NCBI RefSeq assembly: GCF_050947335.1
Contig: NW_027473363.1
Coordinates: forward strand, 975,629 to 1,039,628
Direction: 5' to 3'
From: Megachile rotundata
Taxonomy: Eukaryota; Arthropoda; Insecta; Hymenoptera; Megachilidae
DNA: 64,000 nucleotides
Shown here: positions 1 through 14,815 of the stretch, piece after piece
Position numbering within the stretch: position 1 is the first letter of the stretch
How the letters are laid out: each line of letters starts with the position of its first letter
Program-made: the position numbers and the translations under genes
The notes under the pieces: model-generated
What the model saw: only the letters and a program-made list of their open reading frames with translations
Databases searched by the model: none
What the model was told of the DNA's origin: nothing

Positions 1-966
1 ATCATACAATCACAATCAGACAATCAAAATCATACAATCGCAATCAAAGAATCGCAATCATACGATCACAATCATACAATCACAATCATACAATCACAAT
101 CATACAATCACAATCATACAATCAAAATCGTACAATCGCAATCATACAATCACACTCATACGATCACAACCGTACAATCACAGCCCTACAATCACAATCA
201 TACAATCACAATCATCCGATCACAATCATACGATCAAAATCATACAATCACACTCATACGATCACAATCGTACAATCACAATCGTACAATCACAATCGTA
301 AAATCACAATCATACAATCACAATCGTACAATCACAATCGTACAATCACCATCATACGATCACAATCATACAATTACAATCATACAATCACAATCATACA
401 ATCACAATCATACAATCGCAATCATACGATCGCAATCATACAATCGCAATCATACAATCACAATCATACAATCACATTCATACAATCATAATCATACAAT
501 CACAATCAAACAATCACAATCATACAACCACAATCATATAATCACAATCATACAATCACAATCATACAATCACAATCATACAATCACAATCATACAATCA
601 CAATCATACAATCACAATCATACAATCACAATCAGACAATCAAAATCATACAATCGCAATCAAAGAATCGCAATCATACGATCACAATCATACAATCACA
701 ATCATACAATCACAATCATACAATCACAATCATACAATCAAAATCATACAATCACAATCATACAATCACACTCATACGATCACAACCGTACAATCACAGT
801 CCTACAATCACAATCATACAATCACAATCATACGATCACAATCATACGATCAAAATCAAACAATCACACTCATACGATCACAATCGTACAATCACAATCG
901 TACAATCACAATCGTAAAATCACAATGATACAATCACAATCGTACAATCACAATCGTACAATAACA
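1..966 (+). repeat. Duplicated 350-bp module M1 (two copies 616 bp apart)
   Basis: Positions 1-350 and 617-966 share an ordered set of rare units: CAGACAATCAAAATC (17 and 633), CAAAGAATCGC, CACTCATACGATC, AACCGTAC, CAG(C/T)CCTAC (181 and 797) and TCGTAAAATC. The offset is 616 bp, exactly 44 units. The copies differ at a few positions, for example CAGCCCTAC against CAGTCCTAC and CATCCGATC against CATACGATC. After about 350 bp they diverge. Further copies of M1 begin near 2382, 3194, 11746, 33578, 34487, 39436, 43255, 49943 and 52721, with a partial copy near 29.97 kb, so this is one of the oldest and most widely spread modules of the window. Confidence 0.85.
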
Positions 967-1629
967 ATCATACAATCGCAATCAAAGAATCACAATCAAA
1001 GAATCGCAATCATACAATCACAATCATACGATCACAATCGTACAATCACAATCGTACAATCACAACCATACAATCACAATCATACAATCACAATCATACA
1101 ATCACAATCAAAGAATCACAACCATACCATCACAATCATACAATCACACTCATACGATCACAATCGTACAATCACAATCGTACAATCACAATCCTACAAT
1201 CACAATCATACAATCACAATCATACAATCACAATCATACAATCACAATCATACAATCACAATCATACAATCGCAATCATACAATCACAATCATACAATCA
1301 CAATCATACAATCACAATCTTAGAATCACAACCATACAATCACAATCATACGATCACAATCATACAATTACAATCATACAATCACAATCATACCATCACA
1401 ATCATACGATCACACTCATACGATCACAATCGTACAATCACAATCGTACAATCACAATCATACAATCACAATCATACAATCACTATCATACAATAGCCAT
1501 CAAAGAATCACAATCATACGATCACAATAATACAATTACTATCATACAATCACAATCATACGATCACAGTCATACAATCACACTCATACGATCACAACCG
1601 TACAATCACAATCGTACAATCCCAATCAT

Positions 1630-1944
1630 ATGATCACCATCATACAATTACTGTCATTCACTCACAATCATACAATCACAATCATAAAATCGCAATCATA
1701 CAATTACAATCTCCCAAACACAATCATACGATCGCAATCATACAATCATAACCATACAATCACTATCATAGAATCACAATCATACAAAAAGAATCATACA
1801 ATCACAATCATACGATCGCAAACATACAATCACAATCATACAAACACAATCATACGATCACAATCATACAATTACTATCGTACAGTCACAACCATACAAT
1901 CACAATCATACGATCACCATCATACAATTACTATCATACAATAA
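1630..1944 (+). repeat. Module M2, copy 1
   Basis: M2 opens with CATATGATCACCATC and AATTACTGTCATTCACTCAC. It continues through TAAAATCGC, AATTACAATCTCCCAAAC (CTCCCAAA at 1711), CATAACCATAC, CTATCATAGAATC, CAAAAAGAATC and GCAAACATAC. The TCCCAAAC unit is the least repeat-like part. Six copies exist: 1630, 3941, 7146, 10547, 30341 and 55652. Each is open in one frame for about 103-120 codons because units have no stops, but the peptide is only the satellite translation. Confidence 0.85.
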
Positions 1945-2381
1945 CAATCATACAATCGCAATTAAAAGAATCACAATCAAAGAATCACAATCATACAATC
2001 ACAATCATACAATCACAATCATACAATCACAGTCATACAATCACAATCATACAGTCACAATCATACAATAGGAATAATACAATCCAAATCATACAATCAC
2101 AATCATACAGTCACAATCATACAACCACAATCATACAATCACAATCATACGATCACCATCATACAACTACTATCATACAGTCACAATCAAACAATCACAA
2201 TCATATAATCACAATCATACAATCACAATCATACAATCACAATCATACCATCACAATCACACAATCACAATCATAAAATCACAATCATACAATCACAATC
2301 ATACAATCGTTATCATACAATCACAATCATACAATCACAATCATACAATCACAATCATACAATCACAATAATACAATCACA

Positions 2382-4303
2382 ATCATACAATCACAATCAG
2401 ACAATCAAAATCATACAATCGCAATCAAAGAATCGCAATCATACGATCACAATCATACAATCACAATCATACAATCACAATCATACAATCACAATCATAC
2501 AATCAAAATCGTACAATCACAATCATACAATCACACTCATACGATCACAACCGTACAATCACAGCCCTACAATCACAATCATACAATCACAATCATCCGA
2601 TCACAATCATACGATCAAAATCATACAATCACACTCATACGATCACAATCGTACAATCACAATCGTACAATCACAATCGTAAAATCACAATCATACAATC
2701 ACAATCGTACAATCACAATCGTACAATAACAATCATACAATCGCAATCAAAGAATCACAATCAAAGAATCGCAATCATACAATCACGATCATACAATCAC
2801 AATTATACAATAAGAATCATACAATCCAAATCATACAATCACAATCATACAATCACAATCATACAATCACAATCATACAATCACAATCTTAGAATCACAA
2901 CCATACAATCACAATCATACGATCACAATCATACAATTACAATCATACAATCACAATCATACAATCACAATCATACAATCGCAATCATACGATCGCAATC
3001 ATACAATCGCAATCATACAATCACAATCATACAATCACATTCATACAATCATAATCATACAATCACAATCAAACAATCACAATCATACAACCACAATCAT
3101 ATAATCACAATCATACAATCACAATCATACAATCACAATCATACAATCACAATCATACAATCACAATCATACAATCACAATCATACAATCACAATCATAC
3201 AATCACAATCAGACAATCAAAATCATACAATCGCAATCAAAGAATCGCAATCATACGATCACAATCATACAATCACAATCATACAATCACAATCATACAA
3301 TCACAATCATACAATCAAAATCATACAATCACAATCATACAATCACACTCATACGATCACAACCGTACAATCACAGTCCTACAATCACAATCATACAATC
3401 ACAATCATACGATCACAATCATACGATCAAAATCAAACAATCACACTCATACGATCACAATCGTACAATCACAATCGTACAATCACAATCGTAAAATCAC
3501 AATCATACAATCACAATCGTACAATCACTATCGTACAATCACAACCATACAATCACAATCATACAATCACAATCATACAATCACAATCAAAGAATCACAA
3601 TCATACCATCACAATCATACAATCACACTCATACGATCACAATCGTACAATCACAATCGTACAATCACAATCATACAATCACAATCATACAATCACAATC
3701 ATACAATCACAATCATACAATCACAATCATACAATCACAATCATACAATCGCAATCATACAATCACAATCATACAATCACAATCATACAATCACAATCTT
3801 AGAATCACAACCATACAATCACAATCATACGATCACAATCATACAATTACAATCATACAATCACAATCATACCATCACAATCATACGATCACACTCATAC
3901 GATCACAATCGTACAATCACAATCGTACAATCCCAATCATATGATCACCATCATACAATTACTGTCATTCACTCACAATCATACAATCACAATCATAAAA
4001 TCGCAATCATACAATTACAATCTCCCAAACACAATCATACGATCGCAATCATACAATCATAACCATACAATCACTATCATAGAATCACAATCATACACAA
4101 AGAATCATACAATCACAATCATACGATCGCAAACATACAATCACAATCATACAAACACAATCATACGATCACAATCATACAATTACTATCGTACAGTCAC
4201 AACCATACAATCACAATCATACGATCACCATCATACAATTACTATCATACAATCACAATCATACGATCACACTCATACGATCACAATGGTACAATCACAA
4301 TAG
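2382..4303 (+). repeat. Large direct duplication of 1-1944
   Basis: The marker CAGCCCTAC occurs at 181 and 2562 (offset 2381), CAGTCCTAC at 797 and 3374 (offset 2577), and the M2 start at 1630 and 3941 (offset 2311). The order of markers is the same in both copies, so the segment was duplicated as a block of about 2.3 kb and the copies then gained or lost whole units. The second copy carries an M2 module at 3941 in which CAAAAAGAATC has become CACAAAGAATC. Confidence 0.8.
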
Positions 4304-4640
4304 TACAATCACAATCATACAATCGCAATCAAAGAATCACAATCACACGATCACAATCATACAATTACTATCATATAATCACAATCATACAATCGCAATC
4401 ATACGATTACCATCATACAATTACTACCGTATAGTCACAATCATAGAGGCACAATCATAAAATCGCAATCATACAATTACAATCTCCCAAACACAATCAT
4501 ACGATCGCAATCATACAATCATAACCATACAATCACAACCATACGATCACAATCGTACAATTACTATCATACAATCACAACCATACGATCACAATCATAC
4601 AATCACAATCATAGAATAAGAATCATACAATCCAAATCAT
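4269..4640 (+). repeat. Module M3, copy 1
   Basis: M3 contains ACAATGGTACAATC (ATGGT at 4286), AATAGTAC, CACACGATC, CATATAATC, CGATTACC, CCGTATAGTC, CATAGAGGCAC and CTCCCAAAC (4484), followed by CATAGAATAAGAATC and CAATCCAAATC. The GGT and GAGGC units are among the few places where GG occurs on the + strand. Seven copies exist, with ATGGT at 4286, 6217, 7631, 9870, 11032, 30825 and 56137. Confidence 0.85.
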
Positions 4641-5550
4641 ACAATCACAACCATACAATCACAATCATACAATCACAATCATACAATCACAATAATACAG
4701 TCACAATCATACAATCACAATCATACGATCACAATCGTACAACCACAATCGTACAATCACAATCATACAATCACAATCATACGATCACAATCATACGATC
4801 AAAGTCATACAAACACACTCATACGATCACGATCATACAATCACAATCATACAATCACAATCATACAATCACAATCATACAATCACAATCATACAATAGG
4901 AATAATACAATCCAAATCATACAATCAGAATCATACAGTCACAATCATACAATCACAATCATACAATCACAATCATACGATCACCATCATACAATTACTA
5001 TCATACAGTCACAATCATACAATCACAATCATAAAATCGCAATCATACAATTACAATCTCCCAAACACAATCATACGATCGCAATCATACAATCATAACC
5101 ATACAATCACTATCATAGGATCACAATCATACAAAAAGAATCATACAATCACACTCATACAATCGCAGTCAAAGAATCACAATCATACGATCGCAATCAT
5201 ACAATCACAATCATAAAATCACAATCATACAATCACAATCATACAATCACAATCACACAATCACAATCACACAATCACAATCATACAATCACAACCATGC
5301 AATCACAGTCATACAATCACAACCATACAATCACAATCATACAACCACAATCATACAATCACAATCATACAATCACGATAATACAATCACAATCATACAG
5401 TCACAATCATACAATCACAATCATAAAATCACAATCATAGAATAAGTATCATACAATCCCATTCATACAATCACAATCATACAATCACAATCATACAATC
5501 ACAATCATACAATCACAATCATACAATCACAATCATACAATCACAATAAT
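4641..5550 (+). repeat. T-type segment with AGGAATAATAC unit
   Basis: This is ordinary T-type repeat between modules. It includes AGGAATAATACAATCCAAATC-type units near 4900, one further CTCCCAAAC unit near 5058 and the AACCATGCAATC unit near 5293. The same sub-order recurs at about 8270-8650 and 13.3-14.0 kb. No other sequence class is seen. Confidence 0.7.
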
Positions 5551-5650
5551 ACAGTGTCAATCATTCAATCGCAATCACACAATCACAATCTTACGATCAC
5601 AACATACAATCGCAATCAAAGAATCGCAGTCAAAGAATCACAATCGTACA
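5551..5650 (+). repeat. Module M4, copy 1 (ACAGTGTCAATC)
   Basis: The string ACAGTGTCAATCATTCAATCG is followed by CTTACGATCACAACATAC, which contains a unit shortened by deletion, and by two CAAAGAATC units. The other copies start at 9120 and 12899. The shortened unit changes the 14-bp phase, so it is a useful marker of shared descent. Confidence 0.85.
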
Positions 5651-6199
5651 ATCACAATCATACGATCACAATCATACAATCACAATCATACAATCACAAT
5701 CATACAATCACAATCATACAATCAAAATCATACAATAGGAATAATACAATCCAAAGCATACAATCACAATCATACAGTCACAATCATACAATCACAATCA
5801 TACAATCACAATCATACGATCACCATCATACAATTACTATCATACAGTCACAATCATACAATCACAATCATAAAATCGCAATCATACAATTACAATCTCC
5901 CAAACACAATCATACGATCGCAATCATACAATCATAACCATACAATCACTATCATAGGATCACAATCATACAAAAAGAATCATACAATCACACTCATACA
6001 ATCACAATCAAAGAATCGCAACCATACAATCACGATCATACAATCACAATTATACAATAAGAATCATACAATCCAAATCATACAATCACAATCATACAAT
6101 CACAATCATACAATCACAATCATACAATCACAATTACACAATCACACTCATACAATCACAATCATACAATAGGAATAATACAATCCAAATCATACAATC

Positions 6200-6560
6200 A
6201 CACTCATACGATCACAATGGTACAATCACAATAGTACAATCACAATCATACAATCGCAATCAAAGAATCACAATCACACGATCACAATCATACAATTACT
6301 ATCATATAATCACAATCATACAATCGCAATCATACGATTACCATCATACAATTACTACCGTATAGTCACAATCATAGAGGCACAATCATAAAATCGCAAT
6401 CATACAATTACAATCTCCCAAACACAATCATACGATCGCAATCATACAATCATAACCATACAATCACAACCATACGATCACAATCGTACAATTACTATCA
6501 TACAATCACAACCATACGATCACAATCATACAATCACAATCATAGAATAAGAATCATACA
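6200..6560 (+). repeat. Module M3, copy 2
   Basis: ATGGT lies at 6217 and CTCCCA at 6415. It is preceded by AGGAATAATACAATCC instead of the CACAATCATACGATC seen in copy 1, so copies 1 and 2 share only the M3 core and not the left flank. Copy 4 (9870) has the same left flank as this one. Confidence 0.8.
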
Positions 6561-7145
6561 ATCCAAATCATACAATCACAATCATACAATCACAATCATA
6601 CAATCACAATCATACAATCACAATCATACGATCACAATCGTACAATCACAATCGTACAATCACAATCATACAATCACAATTATACGATCACAATCATACG
6701 ATCAAAATCATACAAACACACTCATACGATCACGATCATACAATCACAATCATACAATCACAATCATACAATCACAATCATACGATCACAATCGTACAAT
6801 CACAATCGTACAATCACAACCATACAATCACAATCATGCAATCACAATCATACAATCACAATCAAAGAATCACAATCATACGATCACAATCATACAATCA
6901 CACTCATACGATCACAATCGTACAATCACAATCGTACAATCACAATCATACAATCACAATCATACAATCACAATCATACAATCACAATCATACAATCACT
7001 ATCATACAATAGCCATCAAAGAATCACAATCATACGATCACAATCATACAATTACTATCATACAATCACAATCATACGATCACAGTCATACAATCACACT
7101 CTTACGATCACAACCGTACAATCACAATCGTACAATCCCAATCAT

Positions 7146-7500
7146 ATGATCACCATCATACAATTACAGTCATTCACTCACAATCATACAATCACAATCA
7201 TACAATCGCAATCATACAATTACAATCTCCCAAACACAATCATACGATCGCAATCATACAATCATAACCATACAATCACTATCATAGAATCACAATCATA
7301 CAAAAAGAATCATACAATCACAATCATACGATCGCAAACATACAATCACAATCATACAAACACAATCATACGATCACAATCATACAATTACTATCGTACA
7401 GTCTCAACCATACAATCACAATCATACGATCACCATCATACAATTACTACCGTATAGTCACAATCATAAAGGCAAAATCATAAAATCGCAATGATACAAT
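7146..7500 (+). repeat. Module M2, copy 3
   Basis: It has the same order of marker units as the copy at 1630, with CTCCCAAA at 7228. It differs by CATACAATCGC where most copies have CATAAAATCGC. It continues into CCGTATAGTCACAATCATAAAGGCAAAATC, an M2-type ending also seen at 10858, 30652 and 55963, and a second CTCCCAAA at 7508. Confidence 0.85.
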
Positions 7501-7613
7501 TATAATCTCCCAAACACAATCATACGATCGCAATCATACAATCATAACCATACAATAACAATCATACGATCACAATCATACAATTACTATCATACAATCA
7601 CAATCATACGATC

Positions 7614-7985
7614 ACACTCATACGATCACAATGGTACAATCACAATAGTACAATCACAATCATACAATCGCAATCAAAGAATCACAATCACACGATCACA
7701 ATCATACAATTACTATCATATAATCACAATCATACAATCGCAATCATACGATTACCATCATACAATTACTACCGTATAGTCACAATCATAGAGGCACAAT
7801 CATAAAATCGCAATCATACAATTACAATCTCCCAAACACAATCATACGATCGCAATCATACAATCATAACCATACAATCACAACCATACGATCACAATCG
7901 TACAATTACTATCATACAATCACAACCATACGATCACAATCATACAATCACAATCATAGAATAAGAATCATACAATCCAAATCAT
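7614..7985 (+). repeat. Module M3, copy 3
   Basis: ATGGT lies at 7631 and CTCCCAAA at 7830. M2 at 7146 and this M3 form the pair M2-M3, which is repeated with the same spacing at 10547/11032, 30341/30825 and 55652/56137 (485 bp, 485, 484 and 485). Confidence 0.85.
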
Positions 7986-8268
7986 ACAATCACAATCATA
8001 CAATCACAATCACACAATCACAATCATACAATCACAATCATACAATCACAATAATACAGTCACAATCATACAATCACAATCATACGATCACAATCGTACA
8101 ATCACAATCGTACAATCACAATCATACAATCACAATCATACGATCACAATCATACGATCAAAATCATACAAACACACTCATACGATCACGATCATACAAT
8201 CACAATCATACAATCACAATCATACAATCACAATCATACAATCACAATCATACAATTACAATCATACA

Positions 8269-9065
8269 ATAGGAATAATGCTTTCCAAATCATACAATCA
8301 CAATCATACAGTCACCATCATACAATCACAATCATACAATCACAATCATACGATCACCATCATACAATTACTATCATACAGTCACAATCATACAATCACA
8401 ATCATAAAATCGCAATCATACAATTACAATCTCCCAAACACAATCATACGATCGCAATCATACAACCATAACCATACAATCACTATCATAGGATCACAAT
8501 CATACAAAAAGAATCATACAATCACACTCATACAATCGCAATCAAAGAATCACAATCATACGATCGCAATCATACAATCACAATCATAAAATCACAATCA
8601 TACAATCACAATCACACAATCACAATCACACAATCACAATCATACAATCACAACCATGCAATCACAATCATACAATCACAACCATACAATCACAATCATA
8701 CAACCACAATCATACAATCACAATCATACAATTACAATCATACAATAGGAATAATGCTTTCCAAATCATACAATCACAATCATACAGTCACAATCATACA
8801 ATCACAATCATACAATCACAATCATACGATCACCATCATACAATTACTATCATACAATCACAATCATACAATCACAATAATACAATCACAATCATACAGT
8901 CACAATCATACAATCACAATCATACAATCACAATCATACGATCACCATCATACAATTACTATCATACAATCACAATCATACAATCACAATAATACAATCA
9001 CAATCATACAGTCACAATCATACAATCACAATCATAAAATCACAATCATACAATCACAATCATAG
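8269..9065 (+). repeat. 476-bp tandem duplication with private GCTTTCC unit
   Basis: The unit AATAATGCTTTCCAAATC occurs only at about 8275 and 8751, an offset of 476 bp or exactly 34 units. Elsewhere the same unit reads AATAATACAATCCAAATC. The shared private change shows that this duplication happened after the change. The second copy lacks the TCCCAAAC part and instead repeats the CATACGATCACC and AATTACTATC units. Confidence 0.85.
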
Positions 9066-9119
9066 AATAAGTATCATACAATCCCATTCATACAATCACA
9101 ATCATACAATCACAATAAT

Positions 9120-9220
9120 ACAGTGTCAATCATTCAATCGCAATCACACAATCACAATCTTACGATCACAACATACAATCGCAATCAAAGAATCGCAGTC
9201 AAAGAATCACAATCATACAA
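9120..9220 (+). repeat. Module M4, copy 2
   Basis: The ACAGTGTCAATCATTC and ACAACATAC markers match the copy at 5551. The flanks agree on the left (CATAGAATAAGTATC, CCCATTCATAC) as well as on the right. Confidence 0.8.
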
Positions 9221-9852
9221 TCACAATCATACGATCACAATCATACAATCACAATCATACAATCACAGTCATACAATCACAATCATACAATAACAATAAT
9301 ACAATTGCAATCAAAAAATCACAATCAAAGAATCACAATCATACAATCACAATCATACAATCACAATCATACAATCACAATCATACAATAGGAATAATAC
9401 AATCCAAATCATACAATCACAATCATACAGTCACAATCATACAATCACAATCATACAATCACAATCATACGATCACCATCATACAATTACTATCATACAG
9501 TCACAATCATACAATCACAATCATAAAATCGCAATCATACAATTACAATCTCCCAAACACAATCATACGATCGCAATCATACAATCATAACCATACAATC
9601 ACTATCATAGGATCACAATCATACAAAAAGAATCATACAATCACACTCATACAATCACAATCAAAGAATCGCAATCATACAATCACGATCATACAATCAC
9701 AATTATACAATAAGAATCATACAATCCAAATCATACAATCACAATCATACAATCACAATCATACAATCACAATCATACAATCACAATTACACAATCACAC
9801 TCATACAATCACAATCATACAATAGGAATAATACAATCCAAATCATACAATC

Positions 9853-10200
9853 ACACTCATACGATCACAATGGTACAATCACAATAGTACAATCACAATC
9901 ATACAATCGCAATAAAAGAATCACAATCACACGATCACAATCATACAATTACTATCATATAATCACAATCATACAATCGCAATCATACGATTACCATCAT
10001 ACAATTACTACCGTATAGTCACAATCATAGAGGCACAATCATAAAATCGCAATCATACAATTACAATCTCCCAAACACAATCATACGATCGCAATCATAC
10101 AATCATAACCATACAATCACAACCATACGATCACAATCGTACAATTACTATCATACAATCACAACCATACGATCACAATCATACAATCACAATCATACAA
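9853..10200 (+). repeat. Module M3, copy 4
   Basis: ATGGT lies at 9870 and CTCCC at 10069. One unit has CAATAAAAGAATC where the other copies have CAATCAAAGAATC. Confidence 0.8.
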
Positions 10201-10546
10201 TCACAATCATACAATCACAATTACACAATCACACTCATACAATCACAATCATACAATCACAATCATACAATCGCAATCATACGATCGCAATCATACAATC
10301 GCAATCATACAATCACAATCATACAATCACATTCATACAATCATAATCATACAATCACAATCAAACAATCACAATCATACAATCACAATCATACAATCAC
10401 TATCATACAATAGCCATCAAAGAATCACAATCATACGATCACAATCATACAATTACTATCATACAATCACAATCATACGATCACAGTCATACAATCACAC
10501 ACATACGATCACAACCGTACAATCACAATCGTACAATCCCAATCAT

Positions 10547-10910
10547 ATGATCACCATCATACAATTACTGTCATTCACTCACAATCATACAATCACAATC
10601 ATAAAATCGCAATCATACAATTACAATCTCCCAAACACAATCATACGATCGCAATCATACAATCATAACCATACAATCACTATCATAGAATCACAATCAT
10701 ACAAAAAGAATCATACAATCACAATCATACGATCGCAAACATACAATCACAATCATACAAACACAATCATACGATCACAATCATACAATTACTATCGTAC
10801 AGTCACAACCATACAATCACAATCATACGATCACCATCATACTATTACTACCGTATAGTCACAATCATAAAGGCAAAATCATAAAATCGCAATCCTACAA
10901 TTATAATCTC
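10547..10910 (+). repeat. Module M2, copy 4
   Basis: It corresponds to 7146-7510 at an offset of 3401 bp. CTCCC lies at 10629 and 10909. It has CACACACATACGATC just upstream and ACTATTACTACC near its end, small private differences from copy 3. Confidence 0.85.
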
Positions 10911-11014
10911 CCAAACACAATCATACGATCGCAATCATACAATCATAACCATACAATAACAATCATACGATCACAATCATACAATTACTATCATACAATC
11001 ACAATCATACGATC

Positions 11015-11380
11015 ACACTCATACGATCACAATGGTACAATCACAATAGTACAATCACAATCATACAATCGCAATCAAAGAATCACAATCACACGATCAC
11101 AATCATACAATTACTATCATATAATCACAATCATACAATCGCAATCATACGATTACCATCATACAATTACTACCGTATAGTCACAATCATAGAGGCACAA
11201 TCATAAAATCGCAATCATACAATTACAATCTCCCAAACACAATCATACGATCGCAATCATACAATCATAACCATACAATCACAACCATACGATCAAAATC
11301 GTACAATTACTATCATACAATCACAACCATACGATCACAATCATACAATCACAATCATAGAATAAGAATCATACAATCCA
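11015..11380 (+). repeat. Module M3, copy 5
   Basis: ATGGT lies at 11032 and CTCCC at 11230. One unit has CGATCAAAATCGTAC where its sisters have CGATCACAATCGTAC. Confidence 0.8.
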
Positions 11381-11589
11381 AATCATACAATCACAATCAT
11401 ACAATCACAATCATACAATCACAATCATACAATCACAATCATACAATCACAATCATACAATCACAATAACACAGTCACAATCATACAATCACAATCATAC
11501 GATCACAATCGTACAATCACAATCGTACAATCACAATCATACAATCACAATCATACGATCACAATCATACGATCACAATCATACAATCA

Positions 11590-12190
11590 CAATAATACAA
11601 TCACAATCAGACAATCAAAATCATACAATCGCAATCAAAGAATCGCAATCATACGATCACAATCATACAATCACAATCATACAATCACAATCATACAATC
11701 ACAATCATACAATCAAAATCATACAATCACAATCATACAATCACAATCATACAATCACAATCAGACAATCAAAATCATACAATCGCAATCAAAGAATCGC
11801 AATCATACGATCATAATCATACAATCACAATCATACAATCACAATCATACAATCAGAATCATACAATCAAAATCATACAATCACAATCATACAATCACAC
11901 TCATACGATCACAACCGTACAATCACAGTCCTACAATCACAATCATACAATCACAATCATACGATCACAATCATACGATCAAAATCAAACAATCACACTC
12001 ATACGATCACAATCGTACAATCACAATCGTACAATCACAATCGTAAAATCACAATCATACAATCACAATCGTACAATCACAATCGTACAATAACAATCAT
12101 ACAATCGCAATCAAAGAATCACAATCAAAGAATCGCAATCATACAATCACGATCATACAATCACAATTATACAATAAGAATTATACAATC
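11590..12190 (+). repeat. Module M1 copies in tandem
   Basis: CAGACAATCAAAATC occurs at 11608 and again at 11762, and CAGTCCTAC at 11926. The spacing of 164 bp from CAGAC to CAG(T/C)CC equals that of the copies at 17/181 and 633/797. The left part has therefore been duplicated once more, with a 154-bp (11-unit) step. Confidence 0.8.
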
Positions 12191-12429
12191 CAAATCATAC
12201 AATCACAATCATACAATCACAATCATACAATCACAATTACACAATCACACTCATACAATCACAATCATACAATCCCAATCATACAATCGCAATCATACGA
12301 TCGCAATCATACAATCGCAATCATGCAATCACAATCATACGATCACAATCATGCGATCGCAATCATACAATCACAATCATAAAATCACAATCATACAATC
12401 ACAATCACACAATCACAATCACACAATCA

Positions 12430-12820
12430 CAATCATACAATCACAACCATGCAATCACAATCATACAATCACAACCATACAATCACAATCATACAACCAC
12501 AATCATACAATCACAATCATACAATCACAATAATACAATCACAATCATACAGTCACAATCATACAATCACAATCATAAAATCACAATCATACAATCACAA
12601 TCATACAATCACAATCACACAATCACAATCATACAATCACAACCATGCAATCACAATCATACAATCACAACCATACAATCACAATCATACAACCACAATC
12701 ATACAATCACAATCATACAATCACAATAATACAATCACAATCATACAGTCACAATCATACAATCACAATCATAAAATCACAATCATACAATCACAATCAT
12801 AGAATAAGTATCATACAATC
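12430..12820 (+). repeat. 196-bp (14-unit) tandem duplication
   Basis: AACCATGCAATCACAATC occurs at 12447 and 12643, and the following ordered units (AACCATAC, CATACAACCAC, ACAATAATAC, CATACAGTC, CATAAAATC) repeat at the same 196-bp offset. The duplication is close to perfect by eye. Confidence 0.8.
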
Positions 12821-12898
12821 CCATTCATACAATCACAATCATACAATCACAATCATACAATCACAATCATACAATCACAATCATACAATCACAATAAT

Positions 12899-13000
12899 AC
12901 AGTGTCAATCATTCAATCGCAATCACACAATCACAATCTTACGATCACAACATACAATCGCAATCAAAGAATCGCAGTCAAAGAATCACAATCATACAAT
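12899..13000 (+). repeat. Module M4, copy 3
   Basis: It carries the same ACAGTGTCAATCATTC and ACAACATAC signature as at 5551 and 9120, again flanked on the left by CCCATTCATAC. Confidence 0.8.
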
Positions 13001-13059
13001 CACAATCATACGATCACAATCATACAATCACAATCATACAATCACAATCATACAATCAC

Positions 13060-14815
13060 AATCATACAATCGCAATCAAAGAATCACAATCATACAATCA
13101 CAATCATACAATCACAGTCATACAATCACAATCATACAATAACAATAATACAATCGCAATCAAAAAATCACAATCAAAGAATCACAATCATACAATCACA
13201 ATCATACAATCACAATCATACAATCACAATCATACAATCACAATCATACAATCACAATCATACAATCACAATCATACAATCACAATCATACAATCACAAT
13301 CATACAATCACAATCATACAATCACAATCATACAATCACAATCATACAATAGGAATAATACAATCCAAATCATACAATCACAATCATACAGTCACAATCA
13401 TACAATCACAATCATACAATCACCATCATACGACCACCATCATACAATTACTATCATACAGTCACAATCATACAATCACCGTCATACAATTACTATCATA
13501 CAGTCACAATCATACAATCACAATCATATAATCGCAATCACACAATTACAATCTCCCAAACACAATCATACGATCGCAATCATACAATCACAATCATACA
13601 ATCGCAATCAAAGAATCACAATCAAAGAATCACAATCATACAATCACAATCATACAATCACAATCATACAATCACAATCATACAATCACAATCATACAAT
13701 CACCATCATACGATCACCATCATACAATTACTATCATACAGTCACAATCATACAATCACAATCATATAATCGCAATCACACAATTACAATCTCCCAAACA
13801 CAATCATACGATCGCAATCATACAATCATAACCATACAATCACTATCATAGATTCACAATCATACAAAAAGAATCATACAATCACACTCATACAATCGCA
13901 ATCAAAGAATCACAATCATACGATCGCAATCATACAATCACAATCATAAAATCACAATCATACAATCACAATCACACAATCACAATCACACAATCACAAT
14001 CATACAATCACAACCATGCAATCACAGTCATACAATCACAATCATACAATCACAATCATACAACCACAATCATACAATCACAATCATACAATCACAATAA
14101 TACAATCACAATCATACAATCACAATCATACAATCACAATCATACGATCACAATCATACAATTACTATCATACAATCACAATCATACGATCACAATCATA
14201 CGATCACCATCATACAATTACTATCATACAGTCACAATCATACAATCACAATTATAAAATCACAACATACAATCGCAATCAAAGAATCGCAGTCAAAGAA
14301 TCACAATCATACAATCACAATCATACGATCACAATCATACAATCACAATCATACAATCACAATCATACAATCACAATCATACGATCTCAATCATACAATC
14401 ACACTCATACGATCACAATCGTACAATCACAATCGTACAATCACAATCATACAATCACAATCATACAATCACAATCATACATCACAATCATACAATCGCA
14501 ATCAAAGAATCACAATCATACAATCACAATCATACAATCACAGTCATACAATCACAGTCATACAATCACAATCATACAATAACAATCATACAATCGCAAT
14601 CAAAGAATCACAATCAAGGAATCACAATCATACAATCACAATCATACAATCACAGTGATACAATCACAATCATACAATCACAATCATACAATAAGAATAA
14701 TACAATCCAAATCATACAATCACAATCATACAGTCACAATCATACAATCACAATCATACAATCACAATCATACAATCACAATCATACATTCACAATCATA
14801 TGATCACAATCATAC
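13060..14815 (+). repeat. Segmental duplication D1, copy A
   Basis: It matches 22385-24160. Paired markers are CTCCCAAA (13553/22830 and 13791/23139), ATGCAATC (14016/23363), the 13-bp unit CATACATCACAATC (near 14478/23838), CAAGGAATC (near 14611/23961) and CAGTGATAC (14653/24000). The offset is 9277 bp on the left and 9347 on the right. The 70-bp (five-unit) step is accounted for by an AGGAATAATACAATCC block near 22.98 kb that is missing here. Confidence 0.9.

Noticed and set aside
1630..1944. TCCCAAAC-bearing module as the remnant of a transposon or gene
   Set aside because: The deviating part is shorter than two units, and the 14-bp register continues on both sides. There are no inverted ends, target duplications or coding features.
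5551..5650. Replication-origin iterons or plasmid-type repeats
   Set aside because: The repeats continue for the full 64 kb without a replication gene, AT-rich melting region or binding-site boxes.
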